DNA of 64,000 nucleotides from CAIVAT01 sp964473485 (GTDB lineage Bacteria; Bacteroidota; Bacteroidia; Bacteroidales; FEN-979). Where the stretch lies: contig CAYYPH010000011.1 in NCBI GenBank assembly GCA_964473485.1, positions 47,083 to 111,082 on the forward strand, written 5' to 3'. The notes beneath the pieces were generated by a model. It was not told the DNA's origin. It saw nothing but the letters and a program-made list of their open reading frames with translations, and ran no database searches. Made by a program: the position numbers and the translations under genes. Shown here piece by piece: positions 47,423 to 56,347 of this stretch (its first letter is position 1; the number at the start of each line of letters is the position of its first letter).

Positions 47423-47860
47423 CTACCTTGGCGGCCGGTTCATCATCCGTTTCTTCATCTCTTCCACCATTTTCAGGTAGTCCTTGTACTGAGTGGCATT
47501 GAGCACCAGTTTCATCTCCTTGTTTTTCTGGTCCTGCAGGGCTAATACGGCCTTGCGTACGGCGGTGGTATCTGTGTTTTTACGGGCCTCGTCGACTTTT
47601 TTCGCGTATTTCAGGTTGATGTCGGCTACCTTAGGCTCCTGGGCCGCGGTTAACTTCAACTCCTCCTTCATCATGTCGGTCTGACGTTGGGCACGCATTT
47701 CCGGAGTAGCGCCGCCCCGCCCGTGACCATCACCGCGCCCGCCGGGCTGTTGCGCCATCACCAACAGGCCGGGAAGCAAAAAAACGGTGCACAGCAGGAC
47801 AAACCTGCCAAAATACCTGGTAACCAGGTTCATCGATTGATCAAATGTCTTTTTTCTCAT
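47423..47860 (-). CDS. Small Spy/CpxP-like periplasmic protein
   Basis: The 145-residue protein has a signal peptide (RFVLLCTVFLLPGLLVMAQ), a Gly/Arg-rich spacer and a helical domain with LKLTAAQEPKV, the LTxxQ motif of Spy/CpxP family chaperones. The remaining sequence is Lys-rich helices with ATQYKDYLKMVEEMKKR. It is expected to be a periplasmic chaperone or stress sensor. Its gene sits alone between two repeat tracts. Confidence 0.8.
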   Translation of the reverse strand: MRKKTFDQSMNLVTRYFGRFVLLCTVFLLPGLLVMAQQPGGRGDGHGRGGATPEMRAQRQTDMMKEELKLTAAQEPKVADINLKYAKKVDEARKNTDTTAVRKAVLALQDQKNKEMKLVLNATQYKDYLKMVEEMKKRMMNRPPR

Positions 47861-47966
47861 AGAAAGGTTCGTTAAAAATGTTTGCCTGCAGGTCAGTCAA
47901 CCAGCAAAAATAAAAACCCTGAAGACCGCCAGAATATTGTATAAAAAAAGAACTTCCCTTTTTTTC

Positions 47967-48117
47967 TCCCCTTCTCCCTTCCCCCTTCTCCCTTCTCCCT
48001 TCTCCCTTCTCCCTTCTCCCTTCCCCCACTGCCCACGTCCCACGGTCCACGTTCACGGTCCACGTCCCACGGTCCACTGCCTACGGCCCACAGTCCACGT
48101 CCCACGTCCTACGTCCT
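47967..48117. repeat. Heptad tract providing the stop of radical SAM gene 1
   Basis: Eight CTTCTCC/CTTCCCC heptads (47971-48026) pass without phase break into CACTGCC, CACGTCC, CACGGTC and CACGTTC (to 48054). One base is then lost, and nine further ACGGTCC/ACGTCCC/ACGTCCT heptads run to 48117. The TAG stop of radical SAM gene 1 (48109-48111) lies inside these words. Confidence 0.95.
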
Positions 48118-49455
48118 CCGGTTCCCGAACAGGAAAATACGCCGGTAATGCCAGTAGTTGAATGCCAGGATCAAGGTGGCGCTGTAGCTTCGCGTGCGCC
48201 AGAGTGTCCTGAGGATGCCGAGGAAAATCCTGCGACGGGAAAAGATCAGCTGCTTGGCCTTTTCAATGACATCGGCCAGTTCTGCTGTTTTCAATGCCGG
48301 ATGGACGATCGTCGGTTCGAAATAGTCGTATCGGGACCAGTCGGCCGGAAAATTGGTGTATATCAGCCGTTTTTCAGCGGCGATCCGGTCCCATAAAGCG
48401 GTTCCGGGAAGCGGTGTCAGCACCGACGTCTGGTGTGAGTCGGCCCCGCACGCCACGGCATACCGTGCCCGGTCCATGATGGCATTCGGCGTGTCGGAGT
48501 CCCACCCGAAGATAAACCCGGCGATCACACCGATGCCCTGCCGCTGGATCGACCTGAAAACATCGCGGTAGGCATCCGATCCGCGTTTCAGGTTGAGCCG
48601 CTTGTTTGCCTCCTGGAGCTGATCCTCGGTTTCCGCTTCGATGCCGAGAAAGATCATCCTGCAGCCGCTTCGGTAGGCCAGTTTCAGAAGATCCGCATCA
48701 TCGGCAAAGTTGATCGATGACTGCGAAAGCCAGATCTTCTTTATCCCCCGCCGGATGATGCCCTCAAACAACTGCCGGGCCCGCTCCTTCGATTCCTGGC
48801 TGTGACCGATGATGTTGTCGTCGATAAAAAAAACGTATTTCTGGGGGGTCTCCTCCAGTTCGTCGAGCACATCTTCGATGGGCCGGAACCGGTAATGGCG
48901 ACCGTTGAACGCCGATACGCTGCAGAAGGAACAATTCAGCGGGCAGCCGCGGGTGGTCTGGATTCCTGCACAGATGTATCCCGGGTGGAAAAGGTCGCGG
49001 CGGGGCATGGGCTGGCGGATCTCACGGGCGAAAGGACTTTTGTACAACTTTTGAAGCTTTCCGGCTTCGAAGTCGCGGATCACCTGTGCCCAGACCGGTT
49101 CTGCTTCGCCCTGCACCACGCAGTCGACGTATTGACCGGCTTCCTTGGGCAGCATCGAAGCATGGATACCGCCCATGATCGTTTTGATGCCCTTTTCGCG
49201 ATAAATCCCGGCGATTTCATACGCCCTGGGGGCCGTACTGGTGAAGGCGGTGATGCCCACGAGATCGGCTTCGTAATACCTGAACTCCCTGAAATTCTCA
49301 TCAATGATCTTGATCTTCCAGTCGGGCGGGGTGAGTGCGGCGATGATCCCCAGGCTCAGCGGCTGGTTGCGGGTGGCACGGTTGATGTGAAACCCGGGCC
49401 GCAGCTGGTTTGCAGGATTGATCAGCAGAAGAGTCTTTCTAGTATTGGAATTCAA
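48109..49455 (-). CDS. B12-binding-type radical SAM protein 1
   Basis: The 448-residue protein has an N-terminal Rossmann B12-binding-like domain (LLLINPANQ, DENFREFRYYEADLVGITAF, MGGIHAS), but no DxHxxG cobalamin ligand motif is visible. A radical SAM barrel follows, with the cluster motif GCPLNCSFC (C171, C175, C178). The C-terminal 90 residues are a helical extension with NYWHYRR. The start is TTG 49455, in the first ATTCAAA heptad of the upstream tract; there is no early ATG. The TAG stop is also in repeat DNA. Such enzymes modify unreactive carbons in lipids, isoprenoids or antibiotics. The substrate is unknown. Confidence 0.88.
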   Translation of the reverse strand: MNSNTRKTLLLINPANQLRPGFHINRATRNQPLSLGIIAALTPPDWKIKIIDENFREFRYYEADLVGITAFTSTAPRAYEIAGIYREKGIKTIMGGIHASMLPKEAGQYVDCVVQGEAEPVWAQVIRDFEAGKLQKLYKSPFAREIRQPMPRRDLFHPGYICAGIQTTRGCPLNCSFCSVSAFNGRHYRFRPIEDVLDELEETPQKYVFFIDDNIIGHSQESKERARQLFEGIIRRGIKKIWLSQSSINFADDADLLKLAYRSGCRMIFLGIEAETEDQLQEANKRLNLKRGSDAYRDVFRSIQRQGIGVIAGFIFGWDSDTPNAIMDRARYAVACGADSHQTSVLTPLPGTALWDRIAAEKRLIYTNFPADWSRYDYFEPTIVHPALKTAELADVIEKAKQLIFSRRRIFLGILRTLWRTRSYSATLILAFNYWHYRRIFLFGNRRT

Positions 49456-49645
49456 AATTCAAAATTCAAATGTCAAAATTCAAAGTTCAAAGTCAGGTAA
49501 TAGGCAATAGGCAATAGGCAATAGGCAGTAGGTAAGTGTTAAGTGTTAAGTTTTAAGTGATTAAGATTAAAGGTTTTTGTTTTCCATTTTCCGTTTTCCA
49601 TTTTCCGTTTTCAATTGTCAATTGTCCATTGTCAATTGTCCATTG
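49450..49645. repeat. Heptad tract between radical SAM genes 1 and 2
   Basis: From 49450, 16 heptads lie in one register: ATTCAAA/GTTCAAA, GTCAGGT, four AATAGGC, AGTAGGT, then AAGTGTT/AAGTTTT. After a short break, TTTTCCA/TTTTCCG heptads (49580-49607) grade into TTGTCAA/TTGTCCA (to 49642). The tract reaches from the start codon of gene 1 to 2 bp from the stop of gene 2, so it is the whole spacer. Confidence 0.95.
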
Positions 49646-49647
49646 TT

Positions 49648-51018
49648 TCATTCCCCGAGCAGCCAGTTGCGCGGTTTCCTGACTTTATCGCCGAAGGCCA
49701 TGCTGCGGTAGTTCCAGTTGCTCATGTACGACCAGTAGGCCGTGATGAAACTGCCGGTTCGCCACCACGACTTCAGCATCCTCCGTTTCAGGAACGATGG
49801 TTCGTAAACCCGTTCAAATGCCCTGAAAATGTAATCCTGCATCTCCTGCCTTTCCATGGTGTCAGGTCTGAAGACCAGCGACTCGTAGCCGTAATGTTGC
49901 CAGTCGGCCGGGAAGTTGTCGAGCACCAGCTTTCCCTCATTCTTCATTCGTTCGAAGAGCCTGGTGCCGGGCAGCGGGGTCAGCAGGGTCGACTGGATGC
50001 TGTCGGCGTGGCAATGCCTGGTGAACTGCACCCGATGGTCGATCCGTTCACGGGTGTCGTTTTCCCACCCGAAGATGAATCCGGCAATGACCGCGATGCC
50101 GTATTTATGCATTTTTTTGAAGACCCGGTCGTAGGAGTTGACCCCCATTTTCAGGTTGAGCCGTTTGTTGGATCCCGAGAGCTGGTCTTCCTGCTCCGAT
50201 TCAATGCCGATGAAGAGCATCCGGCAACCACTCGCGGCGGCATATTTCAGCACCTCCTCGTTGTCGGCCACATTCAGCGAAGCCTGGCCGATCCACTCTT
50301 TTTTAAAACCGCGGCTGGTCATCGCCTTAAAAAGTTCGATGGCCCGTGCCTGAGCCTTCGGGGTGTTACCCACAATGTTGTCATCAAGGATGAAAATGTT
50401 CCGTTGGGGGATCTCTGCCATTTCATCCATCACCTCATCGATGGGCCGGTAACGGTAATGGCTTCCGTTGAAGGCCGTTACGGAACAGAAATCGCAGTTC
50501 ATCGGGCATCCGCGGGTGGTCTGGATGGAGGCGAAGATGTAGCCCGGGTGAAACAGCTCGCGCCGGGGTTTGGGCGATTTGATGAGATCGGTGAGCGCCC
50601 CCTTGTAAATCCGCTGAAGGGATCCCGATTCAAAATCGGCGATCACTTTGGGCCAGATCGATTCCGCCTCACCGATCACCACACTATCCACGAACCGCGA
50701 TGCTTCATCGGGGCACATCGAGGCGTGGATGCCGCCGATCACGGTCTTGATGCCCTTTTCACGGTAAATGGCTGCCAGTTCATAGGCCCGCGAAACGGTG
50801 GAACTGAAAGCGGTGAATCCCACGAAATCGGCTTCGTAGAATCTGAAATCCCTGAAATTCTCATCGATGATCTTCATCTTCCAGCCGGGCGGTGTCAAAG
50901 CAGCAATGATCCCCAGGCTCAACGGCTGGTAGCGGGTGTCTTTGTTGACAATGAACCCGCTCCCGCTTTTGTTGGCGGGATTGATCAGAAGAAGGGTCTT
51001 TTTAGTGTTGGAATTCAA
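49648..51018 (-). CDS. B12-binding-type radical SAM protein 2
   Basis: The 456-residue protein is a close paralogue of gene 1; both begin MNSNT(R/K)KTLLLINPAN and share DLFHPGYI-like and GIIAALTPP segments. The cluster motif is GCPMNCDFC, and SVTAFNGSHYRYRP follows it. The C-terminal extension ends SNWNYRSMAFGDK. The start codon is TTG 51018, at the same position of the first ATTCAAA heptad as in gene 1. No DxHxxG is seen. It is the middle member of a three-gene array. Confidence 0.88.
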   Translation of the reverse strand: MNSNTKKTLLLINPANKSGSGFIVNKDTRYQPLSLGIIAALTPPGWKMKIIDENFRDFRFYEADFVGFTAFSSTVSRAYELAAIYREKGIKTVIGGIHASMCPDEASRFVDSVVIGEAESIWPKVIADFESGSLQRIYKGALTDLIKSPKPRRELFHPGYIFASIQTTRGCPMNCDFCSVTAFNGSHYRYRPIDEVMDEMAEIPQRNIFILDDNIVGNTPKAQARAIELFKAMTSRGFKKEWIGQASLNVADNEEVLKYAAASGCRMLFIGIESEQEDQLSGSNKRLNLKMGVNSYDRVFKKMHKYGIAVIAGFIFGWENDTRERIDHRVQFTRHCHADSIQSTLLTPLPGTRLFERMKNEGKLVLDNFPADWQHYGYESLVFRPDTMERQEMQDYIFRAFERVYEPSFLKRRMLKSWWRTGSFITAYWSYMSNWNYRSMAFGDKVRKPRNWLLGE

Positions 51019-51166
51019 AATTCAAAATTCAAAATTCAAAGTAGCGATTAGCGATTAGCGAATAGCGATTAGCGATTAGCGATTAGGGAGTTTTCCATTT
51101 TCCGTTTTCCGTTTTCCATTTTCCGTTTTCCGTTTTCAATTGTCAATTGTCAATTGTCAATTGTCA
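51013..51166. repeat. 22-unit heptad tract between radical SAM genes 2 and 3
   Basis: Twenty-two heptads in one unbroken register make up the spacer: four ATTCAAA, seven of the TTAGCGA/ATAGCGA/TTAGGGA type, seven of the GTTTTCC/ATTTTCC/GTTTTCA type, and four ATTGTCA. It starts in the first codons of gene 2 and ends one base before the stop codon of gene 3. No other DNA is left between the two genes. Confidence 0.97.
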
Positions 51167-51167
51167 A

Positions 51168-52523
51168 TTACTCCCTGTACCGCCATTCCGAGGGTTTTTC
51201 CAGCCCCACGCTGCGGTAGTTGAGATTGCTGTTCCAGGCCCAAACGGCGCTCCGCAGGCTGCGGGTGTTCCAGAGGGTCCGGAGGGCTTTTTTCCGGATG
51301 AACGGCCGGCTGCAAAGCTGTGCGTAGGCCTTATCGGTGGATTCGGCAAGTTCGCGCGAGGTCATCTTCAACGGGTTGAACACCACGTCGGAGAAATGAA
51401 AATGCTGCCAGTCGCGCGGGAAATCATGGCACCGGATTCGCCCTTCATCCAGTAGTTTTTTGTAAAGCCGGGTCCCGGGCAGCGGGGTCATGACACTCGC
51501 CTGCGTCACATCCACACTGCTTTTCCTGATATATTCCGTGCGGCGTTCGATGGCCTGCGGGTCATCGCTCTCCATGCCGAAGATGAAGGCCCCCAGCACC
51601 ACGATGCCATGGTGGTGGATCATCCGGAAGGCCTTTTTATAGCTCTCCGTCCCGAGCCGCAGGTTCACCTTTTTGTTGGCATCCTGCAAGGCATCGGGGT
51701 TTTCGGCTTCGATGCCGATCAGCATCATCCGGCAACCGCTGCGGGCCGCCAGTTTCAGCAGTTCGGGTTTCTCCGCGATGTTGAGGGAGGTCTGTGCAAA
51801 CCACTCTTTTTTCAGGTTACGCCGGATCATTCCTTCGAAGATCGCCACGGCGTGCTCCTCAGCCACACGGTTGTAGCCAACGATGTTGTCGTCGACAAAA
51901 TAGATCATCCGGTGCGGCAGCGTGGCGATCTCCTCCACCACAGCCTCGGGTTCCCTGAGGCGGTACTGATGGCCGTTGAAGAACGGGACGGAGCAGAACT
52001 CGCAATCCATCGGGCAGCCCCGCGAAGTCTGGACCGAAGCAAAGAGGTACCCCGGGTGGAACAGGTCGTGCCGGGCAGGGGGCACATTTTTCATATCGGC
52101 CAGCGGGGCTTTGTAGACCGGCTGAAGCCGGCCTTCCTGGAAATCGCCGAGCACCCGGGGCCACGAACCCTCCGCTTCGCCGATCACCACGGCATCGGCA
52201 TACCGGGCCGCTTCCTCGGGCATGGCCGATGCGTGGATTCCGCCCATCACGACGGTTATTCCCTTCGACCGGTAATGAGCCGCGATTTCATAGGCCCTGT
52301 TCACGTTGGCAGTCATCGCGGTGATCCCAACCAGATCGGCTTCACGGAACTGAAATTTCCGCCAGTTCTCGTCAAGAATTTTGATGTTCCAGTCTCCCGG
52401 CGTCAGCGCTGCAAGGATCCCAAGCGCCAAAGGCACCTGTTTCGATTCCCGCCGCAACAGGTAACCCTTGCGGTACGCATTCGCAGGATTGATCAGCACC
52501 AGCCTTTTTTTCTCCTGACCCAT
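51168..52523 (-). CDS. B12-binding-type radical SAM protein 3
   Basis: The 451-residue protein begins MGQEKKRLVLINPANAYRKG at a normal ATG (52523). The cluster motif is GCPMDCEFC within SVQTSRGCPMDCEFCSV. The B12-like domain carries MGGIHASAMPEEA, again without a DxHxxG. The C-terminal end SNLNYRSVGLEKPSEWR matches genes 2 and 4. A -7 box TACCTTTG is 4 nt from the ATG, so this gene is likely the promoter-proximal member of the array and may give a leaderless mRNA. Confidence 0.89.
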   Translation of the reverse strand: MGQEKKRLVLINPANAYRKGYLLRRESKQVPLALGILAALTPGDWNIKILDENWRKFQFREADLVGITAMTANVNRAYEIAAHYRSKGITVVMGGIHASAMPEEAARYADAVVIGEAEGSWPRVLGDFQEGRLQPVYKAPLADMKNVPPARHDLFHPGYLFASVQTSRGCPMDCEFCSVPFFNGHQYRLREPEAVVEEIATLPHRMIYFVDDNIVGYNRVAEEHAVAIFEGMIRRNLKKEWFAQTSLNIAEKPELLKLAARSGCRMMLIGIEAENPDALQDANKKVNLRLGTESYKKAFRMIHHHGIVVLGAFIFGMESDDPQAIERRTEYIRKSSVDVTQASVMTPLPGTRLYKKLLDEGRIRCHDFPRDWQHFHFSDVVFNPLKMTSRELAESTDKAYAQLCSRPFIRKKALRTLWNTRSLRSAVWAWNSNLNYRSVGLEKPSEWRYRE

Positions 52524-52527
52524 GATG

Positions 52528-52535
52528 CAAAGGTA
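52528..52535 (-). promoter_or_regulatory. -7 box TACCTTTG abutting radical SAM gene 3
   Basis: On the minus strand TACCTTTG is followed by CATC and ATG 52523, the same spacing as at rbfA. It suggests a leaderless transcript for the radical SAM array. A -33 TTG is not found at 17-23 bp. Confidence 0.5.
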
Positions 52536-52573
52536 CAGAATTATGGATTATGACGGAGGGGAGGGGGGACCAA

Positions 52574-52607
52574 TGAGTGAATGAGTGAATGAGTGAATGA
52601 GTGAATG
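52574..52607. repeat. Octad tract (GAGTGAAT)
   Basis: Four copies of the 8-mer TGAGTGAA/GAGTGAAT lie in the 338-bp gap upstream of the radical SAM array. The rest of the gap (52608-52861) shows no gene; it has a few TTTTGCATTT words near 52810 but nothing else I can name. Confidence 0.85.
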
Positions 52608-52861
52608 TTTTTTTATTCACGGATTAATGGTGGGTCGGACCGCATAAAGGTAATTTGGGTCGCATGGCAATTCCGCCGGGTTCAGACAGTTTTTCGGCCT
52701 GGCTGTTCATGACCGGCATCGGAATATCTTCGTCATTGGATTAACAATTATCCTGATGTAATTTTTGAAATAAAATGCTGTACAGTGCCACCTTTTTTCC
52801 TGCCTTTGATTTTTGCATTTTTATTTTGCATTTTGATTCAGGCTTGTTTGGTTCATGGCAC

Positions 52862-54187
52862 TTACAATCGCAGTGACTCCCTGGTCATTTCATTGCAGGT
52901 GCTCTGCTGGAAATTATAAAGGACTACCGAGGTTTGCGAAGCCGGATCGGCGCTCTGGGGGGTTATGATGACGAAGTTCATGGTCGTAAGTTTCGGATTG
53001 TTGTCGATCCAGGTGCCTGAGTTCACATACACCGATTTCAGTCCCGCATGGTTGGTAAACGTTTGAATTAACGGAACATGGGTGTGTCCGAATACGACCA
53101 GTCTCGCATCAGAGGATGGATTCATGAAATACTGGATGTACGACATGGAATCGATTGCCGTGTGTGACGAAGAATTTACGACCGCGTACGTTGCTGAAAT
53201 GGCAACGGGAACATTGTTCATCGTACAACGTTGCTGCCAGGAGTCCTGCACGCCATTGAACAGGTTAACGGCAATGGTACCCCCCGGGGTCGATTGGTAC
53301 GGCAGCACATCATTCACTGAATAGTTACCGGTAAAGCCATTGACGTTGGTCACGATCATGTTTTCACTGAAACGGTTTGAAATTGGAAATCCGGTGAGTG
53401 AACCGTCCCAGAATTGCCAGTAATAGTATAGATTTTGCTGGCTGGTTCCGCCCGATGTGTTGGGCGTGACCGGTGGGCATGTGTCGGCCGGAATGGTGCA
53501 ATTCTGCACAACATGGAGGGCTGCGATCCGGGTGTAGAAGTATCCCGGTGGCAGGATGGTTCCCGGTGCAACGTCCTGGTTTGAGATCGGGTCAGGGGCA
53601 CAATAGAGGTTATAGCGGTGGCCATGTTCGATGGCGATCAGCGGTTGATTGTCGGGGTAATAGGTTCCAAGCCCAAGGAGTCCCGCGTCACGGGCCTGGT
53701 TCACGCCCGGGAGGACCCTGTCGATGTTGCTGCCCGATACGGTCAGGTCATGATTACCAGGCGCGTAGGTAACCTTGATGATCCCGTCGGTGATGATCGC
53801 TTTAAGCTGATCAAACACCGGCTTGTTAGCCGTTGCCACCCGGTCGACAAAGTCGGCCTGGTCTTTCCCCTGGTAAGTATCGGTCGTAGCGGGTACGAAC
53901 CATTCATCAACAAGATCGCCGGCTATCACCAGCTCTTTTACATTCTGCGACGATCTGATTTTTCCAAGCAGTGAGGCAAGGGGCCCCACGTTGTTTTTGC
54001 ATTCGGCATAGCTGAGATCGGCGCCAAGATGGATGTCGCTGATCACGACGATCAGATTGCGTGTGCTGCTTCCTGTGTTAAACGGATCGTACGTCGTTTC
54101 ATCCTGGTTTTTTTTACACCCGCCAGTGGCAAACAGGAGCAGGAGGGCAATGCCTGCAAGGGCAAAGGGAACAAATTGTTTTTTCAT
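52862..54187 (-). CDS. Calcineurin-like metallophosphoesterase lipoprotein
   Basis: The 441-residue protein has a lipobox (LLFATGGC) and the five metallophosphoesterase motifs in order: SDIHLG, GDLVDEW, PGNHDLT, EHGHRYN and FGHTHVP. The fold therefore binds two metals. The lipid anchor places it in the envelope, so likely substrates are periplasmic or surface phosphoesters, perhaps UDP-sugar pyrophosphates or phospholipids. It has an insert of about 110 residues (about 230-340) before the last motif. Upstream there is a long non-coding stretch. Confidence 0.88.
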   Translation of the reverse strand: MKKQFVPFALAGIALLLLFATGGCKKNQDETTYDPFNTGSSTRNLIVVISDIHLGADLSYAECKNNVGPLASLLGKIRSSQNVKELVIAGDLVDEWFVPATTDTYQGKDQADFVDRVATANKPVFDQLKAIITDGIIKVTYAPGNHDLTVSGSNIDRVLPGVNQARDAGLLGLGTYYPDNQPLIAIEHGHRYNLYCAPDPISNQDVAPGTILPPGYFYTRIAALHVVQNCTIPADTCPPVTPNTSGGTSQQNLYYYWQFWDGSLTGFPISNRFSENMIVTNVNGFTGNYSVNDVLPYQSTPGGTIAVNLFNGVQDSWQQRCTMNNVPVAISATYAVVNSSSHTAIDSMSYIQYFMNPSSDARLVVFGHTHVPLIQTFTNHAGLKSVYVNSGTWIDNNPKLTTMNFVIITPQSADPASQTSVVLYNFQQSTCNEMTRESLRL

Positions 54188-54354
54188 AGCGATATTTGTT
54201 TAGGGAAAGGGTTGCAAGGCGGGCGCATGACAGATCCTGATATGCTTTCAGAAGAACATAGCAGTGATATGCATGTTCCTTCTTCTACCAGCAAATATAT
54301 TAAAAAGGAATTAATACGACAGTTTACCCTAATTTTTTTCTCATCCTCAATATC

Positions 54355-54655
54355 CCCCCTTCTCCCTTCTCCTTTCCACTGCCCACGTTCCACGTTCCAC
54401 GACCCCCATCGTAAATGACTGATTGACTGATTGACTGATTTACTGATTGATTGACTGACTGATTGACTGACCGATTGACCTGCTTACCTGTTTACCCGCT
54501 CACCTGTTTACTGATTGACTGAATGACTGAATGACTGAATGACTGATTGACTGACCGATTGAATTGCTTACCTGTTTACCCGCTCACCTGTTTACTGATT
54601 GACTGATTGACTGATTGATTGACTGAATGATGGAATGAATGAATGAATGATTGAT
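54355..54655. repeat. Large octad/heptad tract upstream of the metallophosphoesterase
   Basis: CTTCTCC heptads and CACTGCC/CACGTTC heptads (54355-54404) lead to about 240 bp of 8-mers of the TGATTGAC/TGAATGAC type. Two GCTTACCTG/CCCGCTCACC islands break the series. A 62-bp block at 54461-54522 recurs at 54545-54606 (offset 84 bp) with two mismatches, showing recent segmental duplication. The 167 bp between this tract and the start of the metallophosphoesterase gene show only an AT-rich leader. Confidence 0.92.
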
Positions 54656-54666
54656 GTTTTTTTTGT

Positions 54667-54801
54667 TTACAAATCTCTGACACAACGAACCGCATAAGCG
54701 CTGCGATATGTCACATAATAACCTCGCCAGATTCCAGCTTCAAAATCCGAAATCTGTCGTTTTATGAGGTTATCCTGACTGTAAGTCCATCCCCCAGGTT
54801 C
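54667..54801 (-). pseudogene. Remnant of a FISUMP-type (major paralogous domain) protein C-terminus
   Basis: On the minus strand 44 codons before a TAA (54667-54669) read as a typical Fibrobacter-succinogenes-major-paralogous-domain end, with IWRGYYVTYRSAYAVRCVRDL. Upstream the same frame is stopped, while a second frame continues (TELKTNDPDELTNTNLG). A shift in the GGGGG run near 54795 would join the two. No start or upstream domain is found. The piece looks like a decayed gene end, or a frameshifted one. The family call rests on the RCVRD-type tail only. Confidence 0.45.
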
Positions 54802-55032
54802 GTATTAGTTAATTCGTCGGGATCATTCGTTTTGAGTTCTGTAGTGTGCACTTGGTCAGCTAACTGCGCGCTGCGGCAAAAGGAGGCTCACAACCTCCTG
54901 CTCTCTTTGTATAGGAACTCCGGGTCCATTGTCAATTCTCTCTTTCCCATTCACCCTTCCACGGTCCAGTGTGATCCGATATTTAATAGGTAATTTGTTT
55001 GACTGCAAGTGCGACCAGCAGTACAAACAGAA

Positions 55033-55063
55033 GAGGCTGTCTCCGGACTTATGAAACAGCCTC
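55033..55063 (-). terminator. Hairpin terminator of the alpha/beta hydrolase gene
   Basis: GAGGCTGT and ACAGCCTC pair across a 15-nt loop, 36 bp after the hydrolase stop. On the minus strand the stem is followed by TTCTGTTTGT. This fits an intrinsic terminator. Confidence 0.65.
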
Positions 55064-55098
55064 CCGGTCATTTTCTAAAAGCGGAGAAATAAAAGTCG

Positions 55099-56211
55099 TT
55101 AAATGGGGTCAGGCTGATCCTGGGTCCTCAACAGGATCCAGCCGGCCAGGAATTCAAGAACTCCGGGGCCCATTTTTCCCTGTTTGTAAAGCTCTTTCGT
55201 GCTGTAGCCGTGATCGGTACCGGGTATGATCTTCATCGTAAAGTCCATGGTTCTGGCATTTGCCAGGGCGTTTGCCACCGCGGGCTTGTTGGAGGCGACT
55301 ACCACATGTGCATCCTTTTCACCGAACATCGCGAGGACGGGGCAGGTGATGGAAGGGAAGTCGGTCGCAGGGTCATACGAGGCGAAAGATTTCTGGTGAG
55401 GCGATGTATAATAATCCAGCACCTCTTTATAGGATTGCTCGAACAGGTCATTGGTGTCCTTAAATGTTTTCAGGTTCTCCGCCATCTTCTCCGGGCTGAG
55501 TTTCCTGATCTGGTAATGCACCAGGTCGCTCAGGATCTGCCTCATGGTATCGAGCCCCGCTCCTCCATTCGAATAGGAGATCCAGTTCGTGACAAACCGT
55601 TCGCCATTGGCGATCACCTCCGCTTCGCTCATGTTCTCGCTGGTCTTCCACCTTTTCAGCGTTCTGGCCTGCTCCATCATGATATCGCCACCGCTCCTGA
55701 ACGATCCCGACATGGTGATGATAAAATCGATGTCGGTATGTTTCGATGCGGCCATGACCGAGAGGATCCCGCCCAGGCTGTGGCCGCAGAGGCCGACCTG
55801 GCCGATTCCGGGTCTCTTTCTGAGGGTCGCCACCGCGGCGTACACATCTTCGGCCAGCACGTCAAAGCCGGTCAGGGTTTCGGCAATACCGGTAGATTGC
55901 CCGTTACCCCGGTCGTCATAACGGTACACCGCGATGTTATTGCTGTTCAGGTAATCGGCGATGATTTTCGCCATCCTGTAATTGGAGCCAAATTTCCAGT
56001 CCCTGGTTTGAGGCCCCATCCCGCTTACCATAATTACAAGCGGGTAAACTCCTTCACCGGCCGGCATCGACAAGGTTCCCGAATAAACGGCATCCCCGTT
56101 CGTGAACGAAACGCTCTCTTCCCTGAATGCCTGTGTGGTGTCCTGGGCAAGGGACTGACCGATCTGGATGATGAATAAATAAATCACGATGATCATCGTT
56201 GCTTTTTTCAT
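55099..56211 (-). CDS. Exported alpha/beta hydrolase (dienelactone hydrolase/esterase-like)
   Basis: The 370-residue protein starts at ATG 56211, preceded by GGAGGAAAAGCC; the open frame upstream to 56301 is not needed. It has a signal peptide (MKKATMIIVIYLFIIQIGQSLAQ). The triad motifs are GHSLGGILS (nucleophile), FGEKDAHV (acid) and GTDHGYS (His). The oxyanion region is MVSGMGPQTRDW. It most likely is a periplasmic esterase, or a peptidase of the S9/DUF3887-linked type. It stands alone between two long non-coding stretches. Confidence 0.88.
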   Translation of the reverse strand: MKKATMIIVIYLFIIQIGQSLAQDTTQAFREESVSFTNGDAVYSGTLSMPAGEGVYPLVIMVSGMGPQTRDWKFGSNYRMAKIIADYLNSNNIAVYRYDDRGNGQSTGIAETLTGFDVLAEDVYAAVATLRKRPGIGQVGLCGHSLGGILSVMAASKHTDIDFIITMSGSFRSGGDIMMEQARTLKRWKTSENMSEAEVIANGERFVTNWISYSNGGAGLDTMRQILSDLVHYQIRKLSPEKMAENLKTFKDTNDLFEQSYKEVLDYYTSPHQKSFASYDPATDFPSITCPVLAMFGEKDAHVVVASNKPAVANALANARTMDFTMKIIPGTDHGYSTKELYKQGKMGPGVLEFLAGWILLRTQDQPDPI

Positions 56212-56347
56212 GGCTTTTCCTCCTGTGGTTTTTTGGTTTGAGATGATTGATTTCAGGCAAATGTAAACCAGCGAAGCAGGTCGGACTTTTTGATTATTCA
56301 TACGGCCACAATCTGATGATCACATGCCGGGTATATCTTTCAAAGTG

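Noticed and set aside
49615..51051. Long plus-strand frame antisense to radical SAM gene 2
   Set aside because: It mirrors the conserved radical SAM gene and runs into repeat DNA; the minus-strand protein has clear motifs, this one none.
54856..55071. 71-residue open frame on the minus strand
   Set aside because: It overlaps a terminator hairpin, has no recognisable domain and lies in degenerate DNA; coding use is not supported.
55210..56178. 322-residue plus-strand frame antisense to the alpha/beta hydrolase
   Set aside because: The minus-strand product has a signal peptide and full catalytic triad; the antisense translation has neither.
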